From RFPI01 sp964398195 (GTDB lineage: Bacteria; Pseudomonadota; Gammaproteobacteria; Burkholderiales; Methylophilaceae): a stretch of 9,532 bases of DNA. The position numbers and the translations under genes are program-made. Where the stretch lies: assembly GCA_964398195.1 (NCBI GenBank), contig CAYNLW010000041.1:1-9532 (forward strand), in the 5' to 3' direction. The notes beneath the pieces are model-generated. The model saw only the letters and a program-made list of their open reading frames with translations, was not told the origin of the DNA and ran no database searches. Below are positions 1-5,709 of the stretch, piece after piece; within the stretch, counting starts at the first letter, position 1, and each line of letters starts with the position of its first letter.

Positions 1-488
1 AATGTAAGATAAAACTCTCACTCATACTGGTACTAATTTTAAACGCAGTTCAAAATGACCTCAAGCAACTTAGCAAGGATGTTACCGAATTAAAAATCAA
101 GGTCGATTTAATATATCAAAACACTCATCCTCGGCGTCTTGTTGACAGTCACAGTCCAATTAATTTGACACCTTTAGGTGCTCAGCTTGCAGAACAAATT
201 CATGCCCAACAATTATTGGATAAATATGCTGAAAAGTTAATTGAGAATGTTGAAACAACTCAGCCAAAAAGTGCTTATGACATACAAACGCAATCTATGC
301 AGGTTGCCAAGCAACAATTAATTTATTTACTTAGTGAGCAAGATTTAAATCTTATTAAACAAAAGGCTTTTCAAAATGGTCTTTTATTGGAGGATTTTTT
401 CTCAATTTTCGGAGTGTTATTACGAGACAAAATTCTTGCAATAAGAGGTATTCAAGTTTCTGAAGTTGACCAGCCCGAATGTCGTTAA
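1..488 (+). CDS. Conserved hypothetical protein, 5'-truncated by the window edge
   Basis: The reading frame is open from base 3 to the TAA at 486-488, giving 161 visible residues, and contains no ATG. The TTG at 165 would cut a conserved-looking segment, so the real start lies left of the window. Visible order: a short hydrophobic stretch (residues about 5-16, LSLILVLILNAV, possibly the end of a membrane helix); a clean 3-4 heptad run (L20, L23, V27, L30, V34, I37) suggesting a short coiled coil; a linker; an SPINLTPLGAQLAEQI segment; and a C-terminal helical part ending IFGVLLRDKIL. The layout resembles a widespread family of membrane-anchored or coiled-coil hypothetical proteins with an SP-x-LT-x-x-G motif, recalled from memory only; no function can be given. 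It is much more AT-rich than the genes to its right, which hints at acquisition, and it ends 2 bp from the convergent ATP-grasp gene. Confidence 0.75.
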   Translation, partial: CKIKLSLILVLILNAVQNDLKQLSKDVTELKIKVDLIYQNTHPRRLVDSHSPINLTPLGAQLAEQIHAQQLLDKYAEKLIENVETTQPKSAYDIQTQSMQVAKQQLIYLLSEQDLNLIKQKAFQNGLLLEDFFSIFGVLLRDKILAIRGIQVSEVDQPECR

Positions 489-490
489 CC

Positions 491-1369
491 CTACCCCTCA
501 AATAACCTTTTAACTAACTCCCCTGCGATATCCACCTCCGTCACCCCCTGCAATCCTTTCCATGCAGGAATGCCGTTGATTTCTAGGACATACAGTTGGC
601 CGGTCTGGTCTCGAATAATATCTACCCCGCAATAATCCATTTGTAAGGCCTTGGCGGCTTGTTCTGCTAGGTGCATGACTTGTGTGTCGTGAAAGGGAGT
701 GACGCGGGCGCCTTGGGCGACATTGTTTATCCAATGGGTGCCGTGGCGGGTCATGGCGGCGATGGCTTGGTTTGCGATGACGAAGACGCGGTAGTCGTGC
801 CATGCGCCTTCGCCGCTGTTGATGTAGCGTTGCAAATAAAATAAGCCATCTACATAACTATCCATAGGCAAAGGCAGTGCGTCGCCGCTGCTGATTCTGC
901 GTATGCCATTGCCTTGTGAGCCGAATAAAGGTTTGATGACAACGGCTTGGCCTTGCTGGATTTGTTGTTGAATAATTTGATGGGCTTGTTGTCTGGACTC
1001 GCACAACCATGTGGCTGGCGTGGCAATGCCGGCTTGGTGGAGTAGAAAACTGGTCATGGCTTTATCCACGCTGCGTTCTATGGCGCGACCGCTATTCACC
1101 ACCTTAACGCCTAGCATCTGCAAGATATGCAATATATCTAGTCTGGCGATGACCTGTTGCAAAGTGCCACCGGGAACGCCACGCACGAAAACATGGCTGG
1201 GTAGCGTGGTGAAATCGGCGATATGCACTTGCGCTTGGGCTTGCGACAAATCCACACAGCAGTCTTTTAAGGAGACAAACTTGGCTTGCACTTGCCTTGC
1301 TTGTAGCGCTTGTTGCAGCTGCGCCCCATGCCAACCGGGATCATCGGTGAACACGGCGATGCTTTGCAT
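491..1369 (-). CDS. RimK-like ATP-grasp ligase of the H4MPT gene cluster
   Basis: A 292-residue ATP-grasp protein, last gene of the minus-strand operon. Family features in order: pre-ATP-grasp domain (1-90); VVNSGRAIERSVDKAMTS (90-107), typical of the RimK/glutathione-synthetase group; ATP-binding lysine K146 in VVIKPLFGSQGNGI (143-156); DYRVFVIANQAIAAMTRHG (192-210); and the metal-binding end LEINGIPAWKGLQ (262-274) with E263 and N265. RimK relatives join amino acids, often glutamate, to a carboxylate. In methylotrophs an ATP-grasp gene next to mch (I believe called orf7 in Methylobacterium) is needed for growth through the H4MPT pathway. Glutamate addition to H4MPT or methylofuran is therefore a reasonable inference, not something seen. 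ATG at 1369 lies 1 nt after the mch TGA with a weak AGG (1376-1378), implying translational coupling. The TAG ends 2 bp from the converging gene, leaving no room for a terminator between them. Confidence 0.88.
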   Translation of the reverse strand: MQSIAVFTDDPGWHGAQLQQALQARQVQAKFVSLKDCCVDLSQAQAQVHIADFTTLPSHVFVRGVPGGTLQQVIARLDILHILQMLGVKVVNSGRAIERSVDKAMTSFLLHQAGIATPATWLCESRQQAHQIIQQQIQQGQAVVIKPLFGSQGNGIRRISSGDALPLPMDSYVDGLFYLQRYINSGEGAWHDYRVFVIANQAIAAMTRHGTHWINNVAQGARVTPFHDTQVMHLAEQAAKALQMDYCGVDIIRDQTGQLYVLEINGIPAWKGLQGVTEVDIAGELVKRLFEG

Positions 1370-1383
1370 ATCAGGCCTGATAT
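1368..1383. repeat. Perfect 16-bp palindrome over the mch / ATP-grasp junction
   Basis: ATATCAGGCCTGATAT reads identically on both strands. It contains the last mch codons, the mch TGA, the single spacer base and the first bases of the next start codon. As RNA it would fold only as a short 6-bp stem with a GGCC loop, covering the weak ribosome site and start. It could be a dimeric protein site, a translational element, or chance. Confidence 0.5.
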
Positions 1384-2342
1384 CCGAAAGATAAATCGAT
1401 TAAATCGCTATCTAATTTTCCTGCCCAAAAGCTTTTTCCCGACTCTAGTGCGGTGATACAAACTTGCGCGGGGCTAAATAGCATAGGGTCGATTTGATAG
1501 AAATCCATATTCACCCGTTTAAAAATCTCCGCAAACGGCAAGCCATAATCTTTAGATGCGCTGCTAGGCAATTGCTTGGCCAGATCGGCAGCCGCTTGGT
1601 CGCTGCCTTTGACGAATAGCTGCACTTGTCCGCCGAACAGAATGGCGTCATTGGTGCGCCCCATGCCAGTTAGGAAATCCGGTGCTGGCGGCGGCAATGG
1701 CGCAGACGCTACGCCATCGACCACGTGCTGCAAAGGAAAATGTAGCTCGTGTAGCTTGTGCAGGGCGACTTCTAGCACCCTAGCCACAATCTGCACTGTG
1801 CCTGCCAAACTGCGTGTGGGGGTCAATATAAAAGTCAGATTGTGTGCCGCAACACACGTATCACGCGCCACTTTGGCGATGACTTCCTCTGGTGGCACCT
1901 GCTCGCTTTCTATCACCAAACAAGTGCTTTGCGCTTGGTCTTGATAACCCAACTCTTGAAACAAGGGCTCTTTCTGTGCCAAAGCACGCGCGGGTCCCGA
2001 AGCCAAACAGAAAAACTTTTCATGCGCCAAACTCCAGCCAGCATATTGGCTTGCTAGGCAGGCTAATACCGGCTGCCGCGAACTGACGGTGAGCCCGTAA
2101 GGCCAATGGGCAAAATGCGCTTGCTGTTGCAGTTGCACCTGACCCAGCCCGCCCATACATATCTCGGCTATCTTGATTCCAGCCAACAGACCGCCCTCAG
2201 CTTGTATGCCGGCATCTATGATGGTGGCGCCGCTAGCGCTTTTACTGACCTGCAAGCGCAAAGTGTCGGCTTGCGCAAGTAAGTCCTGAACCAGTGCTTG
2301 GCTTAATGCGTTAACACTGATGGTTGATGCTGAAAACGACAT
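1371..2342 (-). CDS. mch: Methenyltetrahydromethanopterin cyclohydrolase
   Basis: Cytoplasmic enzyme hydrolysing methenyl-H4MPT to formyl-H4MPT, between MtdB and the Fhc complex. The 323-residue length matches the family (about 315-325). Recognisable segments: IDAGIQAEGGLLAGIKIAEI (42-61) followed by CMGGLG; FFCLASGPARAL (110-121); a stretch around 200-230 leading into GRTNDAILFGG (228-238); and the C-terminal DFYQIDPMLFSPAQV (280-294). The Mch identity is clear from this combination. Start: ATG at 2342 with ribosome site AAAGGGAG at 2348-2355. A second ATG 4 nt upstream is out of frame. It lies 30 bp after the COG2232-type ATP-grasp gene and 1 nt before the RimK-like gene, so it is co-transcribed with both. 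Confidence 0.97.
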   Translation of the reverse strand: MSFSASTISVNALSQALVQDLLAQADTLRLQVSKSASGATIIDAGIQAEGGLLAGIKIAEICMGGLGQVQLQQQAHFAHWPYGLTVSSRQPVLACLASQYAGWSLAHEKFFCLASGPARALAQKEPLFQELGYQDQAQSTCLVIESEQVPPEEVIAKVARDTCVAAHNLTFILTPTRSLAGTVQIVARVLEVALHKLHELHFPLQHVVDGVASAPLPPPAPDFLTGMGRTNDAILFGGQVQLFVKGSDQAAADLAKQLPSSASKDYGLPFAEIFKRVNMDFYQIDPMLFSPAQVCITALESGKSFWAGKLDSDLIDLSFGYQA

Positions 2343-2347
2343 GCATG

Positions 2348-2355
2348 CTCCCTTT
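2348..2355 (-). promoter_or_regulatory. Ribosome binding site of mch
   Basis: AAAGGGAG on the minus strand, five bases before the ATG at 2342. It selects this ATG over the overlapping out-of-frame ATG at 2346, which lies too close to the site. It is a clearly stronger ribosome site than those of the two flanking ATP-grasp genes, suggesting Mch is made in larger amounts. Confidence 0.7.
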
Positions 2356-2372
2356 AATTAGTATGATTTATT

Positions 2373-3485
2373 TCACTGATGTTGCAACAGCAGCCATTCT
2401 GACAAAGATTGCACACGCTGTTCAAGCATCTGCCAACATGATGCAGCTTGTTCATGTTGCGCATGCACTGTGCAAACCGGCTGGCCAACTTCAATCTGAC
2501 TGCCTGCCAGTGGAATATCGCTTACCCAACTAGGCCACTGCAAAGCGCCCATCTGCATCCTTTGTTGCGCATAGATGATGCTTCTACCACGCGCATGTGG
2601 CGCGACTTTTAATTGCTTGGGCAATTTGCCCTGCAAACCTTGCAAATGCAGTTGCATCAAAGGCGGCGTAGTTTGATACAGATCTATGCTGGCGCTTAGT
2701 CTTGGATTGAGTTCTAGGCAATATAACGCGTCCTGCTCAGTATGCTGAATCAACACGTCCAAACTATTCAAGCCACGCAATTGATAATGCCGCGTCAACT
2801 GCTGCGCCATCTGCAATATCTGCTGTTGCAATACTGGCGCTATTTCTACATGACTCAGCATACGGCTAGCCAGCAGATTGTCCGGCGCAACTGGCCATTG
2901 CTGGTGCAATCCTATCGCCTGACAATCACGCCCATCAGCCACAAACAACAAGCCTATACAGTCGCCTGACAGATAGCGTTGGCTGTATTCAGCCGGCTTT
3001 AGACTTTCATCAGGCTGTGCCCAACGAATATGGCTACCGCCGCTGCCATGCAGGTGTTTGACCAACACCTGTGTGCCGGATTGCAGCGCCTGACTGGTGG
3101 GCGGATAGGCAATATTGAGCGCTGTCAGTTGCGAAAAAAAATCATACGCATGAATACTGGCCATTTGTTCAGCCGTATTTCCCAATAGCGGCAGTTGCTG
3201 CGCAATGGCTTGTAACAGCGCTGGCTGAGCCTCTAAGCCAGCCCCATACAGCAGACCAGACAGTTGGGGGTATTGTTGACGCAGGCTGGTGATACATTGC
3301 AATACCGCTTGCGCTTCAAAGCCATGCTGCTGATACGGCAATACATGGCTTTGTAATGCTAATTGTTGCGTATCCGCATCGGCAAAGGCATCTAAAGCAA
3401 TCACCTGATAACCGGCTTGCACCATGGCCTGCACATAGGGTCTGGCGCAGTAAGACAACAGCAAAAACGGGGCGGCTTGCGACAA
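2373..3485 (-). CDS. ATP-grasp protein (COG2232 type) of the H4MPT cluster
   Basis: A 370-residue ATP-grasp protein. The N-terminus PFLLLSYCARPYVQAMVQAGYQVIALDAFAD (6-36) is a Rossmann-like first strand and helix. VLVKHLHGSGGSHIRW (140-155) gives the ATP lysine K143 and glycine loop, and CLELNPRLSAS (256-266) is the ATP-grasp metal-binding ELNPR motif. The C-terminal part, SDIPLAGSQIEVGQPVCTV (322-340), resembles the tail of COG2232 carboligase-like proteins. The H4MPT-island gene I know as orf5 in Methylobacterium is of this type; its substrate is not established to my knowledge, and a role in cofactor biosynthesis is inferred. Start is a TTG with no good ribosome site. The frame stays open upstream into mtdB without another ATG, GTG or TTG nearby, and the next ATG (residue 21) would remove the first strand. 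The 14-bp gap from mtdB suggests coupled translation. Confidence 0.87.
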   Translation of the reverse strand: MSQAAPFLLLSYCARPYVQAMVQAGYQVIALDAFADADTQQLALQSHVLPYQQHGFEAQAVLQCITSLRQQYPQLSGLLYGAGLEAQPALLQAIAQQLPLLGNTAEQMASIHAYDFFSQLTALNIAYPPTSQALQSGTQVLVKHLHGSGGSHIRWAQPDESLKPAEYSQRYLSGDCIGLLFVADGRDCQAIGLHQQWPVAPDNLLASRMLSHVEIAPVLQQQILQMAQQLTRHYQLRGLNSLDVLIQHTEQDALYCLELNPRLSASIDLYQTTPPLMQLHLQGLQGKLPKQLKVAPHARGRSIIYAQQRMQMGALQWPSWVSDIPLAGSQIEVGQPVCTVHAQHEQAASCWQMLEQRVQSLSEWLLLQHQ

Positions 3486-3499
3486 AGGACGAATTCGCT

Positions 3500-4414
3500 T
3501 TACAGCTTGACGATGCTGCGCGCCATCTGGAAGGCGGACATAAAATCCGAATAATGTTTTTTATCGTCTTCCAACATGGCTTTTAGCATCTGTTGCTGCG
3601 TTTTATATTTCACCTGACCAATCGCCAACGCCCCCAAGCCAAGTATCTGCATGCCTGATTGCGCCAAGCCAGCGATGGGCTTGCCATCCATGCCCGCCTC
3701 CACCCCTGCAGCGCCAGCCGGTGGCACAGCATTCACATCAGCCACCATTTTCAAATTGCTAGCGCTGGCCAACAGCGCATGGCTAAGCACTTCAACGCCC
3801 GCAGCGGCAGTGCAAAATACCACATCCGTCTGTTGCAACACCGTGTGTTTGGCCTGTTCATCACGGCCATCTACCACCTGCAAATCCACCCCATAGCGTT
3901 GCTGATACTGCGCCACGTTGGCCTCTACATCCGCCAGCGAGCGGTGCGCCACCATATTCACTGTGGCGCCTAACTGCGCGGCAATCAGTGCGCTACATGC
4001 GCCAACTGGGCCGGTGCAACCAAATACGCTAATGCGCAACTTGGCTAAATCTAATTTCCATTGTGCATGTAAATGATGTTCAACCTTGGCCACCAGCGCC
4101 GCAGCGGTGGTAAATGCGCCAGACGGATCGGCGAATACCGACACCTCAAACGGCGGCAACATGGCTTGTTTGGCGCTATGCAACATATCCATGGCCAAAT
4201 CGATATCGCGCCCGCCGATAAAAATCGCCTCGCGCTTCACCCCACTAGGGCCACGCGAAAAAATAGCGTCTTGCACCAAGCCGCTCACCTCGGCAAGCGT
4301 GACATGGGTATAAGGCATAATCTTGTCGAAACCGGCGTCATAAGCCATATTCACATCAAAAGGACTAGGATTTTTTGCCGCCGTGAACAAATGCAAAATA
4401 CTGACTTTTTCCAT
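3500..4414 (-). CDS. mtdB: NAD(P)-dependent methylenetetrahydromethanopterin dehydrogenase
   Basis: Oxidises methylene-H4MPT to methenyl-H4MPT with NAD+ or NADP+, the first oxidation after formaldehyde is bound to H4MPT. The 304 residues match MtdB length. Diagnostic segments: SPFDVNMAYDAGFDKIMPY (17-35), QDAIFSRGPSGVKREAIFIGG (48-68), FADPSGAFTTAAALVA (94-109), the nucleotide-binding turn VFGCTGPVG (130-138) and VADVNAVPPAGAAG (224-237), then GLGALAIGQVKYKTQ (259-273). The first four-fifths read as MtdB rather than the folate-active MtdA, although the GCTGPVG turn resembles MtdA's GTGPVG as I recall it. ATG at 4414 is preceded by a strong ribosome site, AGGGGGA. It is the second gene of the operon, 54 bp after the RFAP synthase gene; no terminator is visible in that gap. 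Confidence 0.95.
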   Translation of the reverse strand: MEKVSILHLFTAAKNPSPFDVNMAYDAGFDKIMPYTHVTLAEVSGLVQDAIFSRGPSGVKREAIFIGGRDIDLAMDMLHSAKQAMLPPFEVSVFADPSGAFTTAAALVAKVEHHLHAQWKLDLAKLRISVFGCTGPVGACSALIAAQLGATVNMVAHRSLADVEANVAQYQQRYGVDLQVVDGRDEQAKHTVLQQTDVVFCTAAAGVEVLSHALLASASNLKMVADVNAVPPAGAAGVEAGMDGKPIAGLAQSGMQILGLGALAIGQVKYKTQQQMLKAMLEDDKKHYSDFMSAFQMARSIVKL

Positions 4415-4421
4415 CGCTATT

Positions 4422-4428
4422 TCCCCCT
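4422..4428 (-). promoter_or_regulatory. Ribosome binding site of mtdB
   Basis: AGGGGGA on the minus strand, seven bases before the ATG at 4414. It is the strongest ribosome site on the minus-strand operon, in line with MtdB being a central catabolic enzyme while its neighbours are biosynthetic genes with weak sites. Confidence 0.75.
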
Positions 4429-4468
4429 ACCAACATCAAACCACCATTTCAATCCCATCGCTGCAGCC

Positions 4469-5497
4469 TTACACCACGCTAGTTAATATCTGTGCCGGCG
4501 CGTTATCGGCTTGCGTAATCAGCCATTGCAAACCGCTATCGGCAAACTGTTGCTGCCCCAGTTGCTGCATGGCTAAAGCGCTCTGCATATCCGGCAGAAT
4601 GGCAAAGCCGGTCGGCCCCCAAGAGCTTTGCCCAACACATTGCACACCTTGCGCTTGCAACAACTGCAATGCAGCATGCACTGTGCGACTGGCATAGCGC
4701 TGACCGCCCTGTGCGGGGGCAAAATAATCGCCACAAGCCGCTTGGATTTGCTGAATGGCCAGCGCAAATTGATACAAATCGCGCTCTTGTATAGCTGGCA
4801 AAGCGCGCATCAATACCTCACGGCATAAGGCTTGCGCCTGCGCTTTAGGGAACTGCGGAAGATTTTCAAAAGCAGCAATTTCAGCATTGCCATGCACCCC
4901 CTGAAAATCTTTTTGCAGAATCAATAAAATCGGCCAATCAGGAAAGTCCATGCGCGCCAATACCGGCGGCACTTCAGAGCCGGCACTACGGCCACCATCG
5001 ACGATTAAACCGCCTTGCGCAAAGGTCCCCAAGCCTATCCCAGAGCGGGTGGCGCGTTGCGTAATAGTGGCAATCTGCGCCAGCGTTAAGTTTAAGCCAA
5101 AGGCCTGATTAATCGCTGCGCCCAAGGCCAAGGCTAGCTGGGTGCCAGAACCTAGCCCAGAATGCGCTGCGATCGCTTGATGAATATGAATCTCGGCGGC
5201 GCCTGCGATACCAACCGCATTAAAGATTTTTTGCGCCACTTGCAGCGCCCTTGCACTGTCTTGCCCATACGCTTGCCATTGCTGATGCGGACGCAAGCTA
5301 AGTTGCAATTGCGGAATCTTGAGCGCCAAACCCAAACTGCCAAAACGTCTGCCTAATCCCCCATGCAAATCAAAAAAGCCCATATGCAAGCGCGCGCTGG
5401 CATGCACAGTCACGGCTTGGGCGTGCAAGGTTTGCTGGGTGCTGGCTTCAAGAGATTGCTTGATAGCTTGATTGGGGGCGTTCACGACAAATTCCAA
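4469..5497 (-). CDS. mptG: Beta-ribofuranosylaminobenzene 5'-phosphate synthase (RFAP synthase)
   Basis: Condenses 4-hydroxybenzoate or 4-aminobenzoate with phosphoribosyl diphosphate, losing CO2 and PPi, in the committed step of the methanopterin arm; known as orf4 in methylobacteria. The family has a GHMP-kinase-like fold. Evidence over 342 residues: VTVHASARLHMGFFDLHG (29-46), RRFGSLGLAL (50-59), the GHMP-like glycine loop HSGLGSGTQLALALGAA (112-128), RSGIGLGTFAQGGLIVDGGR (151-170) and C-terminal SSWGPTGFAI (291-300). Start is uncertain: coordinates give the longest reading, from a TTG with no ribosome site and a poorly conserved-looking first 28 residues. An in-frame GTG at 5485 has GGA seven bases upstream and is at least as likely. 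First gene of its operon, divergent from fhcB; the conserved core is unaffected by the start choice. Confidence 0.93.
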   Translation of the reverse strand: MEFVVNAPNQAIKQSLEASTQQTLHAQAVTVHASARLHMGFFDLHGGLGRRFGSLGLALKIPQLQLSLRPHQQWQAYGQDSARALQVAQKIFNAVGIAGAAEIHIHQAIAAHSGLGSGTQLALALGAAINQAFGLNLTLAQIATITQRATRSGIGLGTFAQGGLIVDGGRSAGSEVPPVLARMDFPDWPILLILQKDFQGVHGNAEIAAFENLPQFPKAQAQALCREVLMRALPAIQERDLYQFALAIQQIQAACGDYFAPAQGGQRYASRTVHAALQLLQAQGVQCVGQSSWGPTGFAILPDMQSALAMQQLGQQQFADSGLQWLITQADNAPAQILTSVV

Positions 5498-5503
5498 AAT
5501 AAT

Positions 5504-5530
5504 GGTAAAAATGCAAAAGCATATTTTACC
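5504..5530. repeat. Bulged 11-bp inverted repeat upstream of mptG
   Basis: GGTAAAAATGC (5504-5514), a four-base AAAA loop (5515-5518), then GCAT-A-TTTTACC (5519-5530): eleven base pairs with one extra A at 5523. It overlaps the best minus-strand -10 candidate (TAAAAT, 5523-5528) and ends 7 bases before the TTG start of mptG. In DNA it could be an operator; in RNA a weak AT-rich hairpin near the start. It is not a terminator in either direction, because the stem lacks GC and no free T-run follows. Confidence 0.5.
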
Positions 5531-5647
5531 CTGTATCCGCTAAGTATCGCCAAAGACTGCGCTGATGATTAAAATAACGCCTTTGCCCAAATAAGCGCCT
5601 GTGCAATGTTAATTTGCGATGCAGCGCTTGTATCGAGCAATCCCATA

Positions 5648-5686
5648 AACCCGCAGCATTCAATTGCTGCGTTAACCCGCTGCATT
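5648..5686. repeat. 13-bp direct repeat upstream of fhcB
   Basis: AACCCGCAGCATT at 5648-5660 and AACCCGCTGCATT at 5674-5686 differ at one base and start 26 bp apart, about two and a half helix turns. Both lie within 62 bp of the fhcB ATG. The arrangement suits two binding sites for one regulator, but no regulator is known to me for these genes and chance is possible. Confidence 0.4.
5652..5671. repeat. Small inverted repeat in the fhcB leader region
   Basis: CGCAGCA (5652-5658) and TGCTGCG (5665-5671) form a seven-base-pair stem with a six-base loop. The left arm shares bases with the first copy of the direct repeat, so the two elements may be one compound site. It has no T-run after it and is not a terminator. 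Confidence 0.4.
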
Positions 5687-5709
5687 AACATAAGGCCGCC
5701 CAAGCACCA

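Larger units (their letters stand above)
5498..5709. promoter_or_regulatory. Divergent intergenic region between mptG-mtdB and fhc operons
   Basis: This 212-bp gap must hold the promoters of both operons. On the minus strand the best pair I see is TTGGCG (5548-5553) and TAAAAT (5523-5528), with a long 19-bp spacer. That would start transcription near 5516, leaving a short leader for mptG. For fhcB no pair stands out: TTGCCC (5583-5588) with TGTTAA or GTTAAT (5607-5613) is weak, and TTGCTG (5664-5669) with TAACAT (5686-5691) would give a very short leader. The region also holds a bulged inverted repeat, a smaller hairpin and a direct repeat, listed separately. No ORF in the gap looks real. Confidence 0.6.

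Noticed and set aside
165..488. A complete 107-residue gene starting at the TTG at 165
   Set aside because: The same frame is open back to base 3 and encodes a hydrophobic segment, a regular heptad pattern and an SP-x-LT motif that the TTG start would split, so the gene is taken as truncated at the window edge.
4073..4486. Plus-strand ORF of 137 residues
   Set aside because: It is antisense to mtdB and rich in His and Arg, as expected from reading a coding strand backwards.
5450..5523. A short upstream ORF (about 24 codons) starting at an ATG inside the palindrome before mptG
   Set aside because: It overlaps the mptG start in another frame, has no ribosome site and no attenuator-like structure; probably chance.
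5504..5530. A Rho-independent terminator in the divergent region
   Set aside because: The stem is almost all A-T, has no following T-run on either strand, and sits where both operons should start rather than end.
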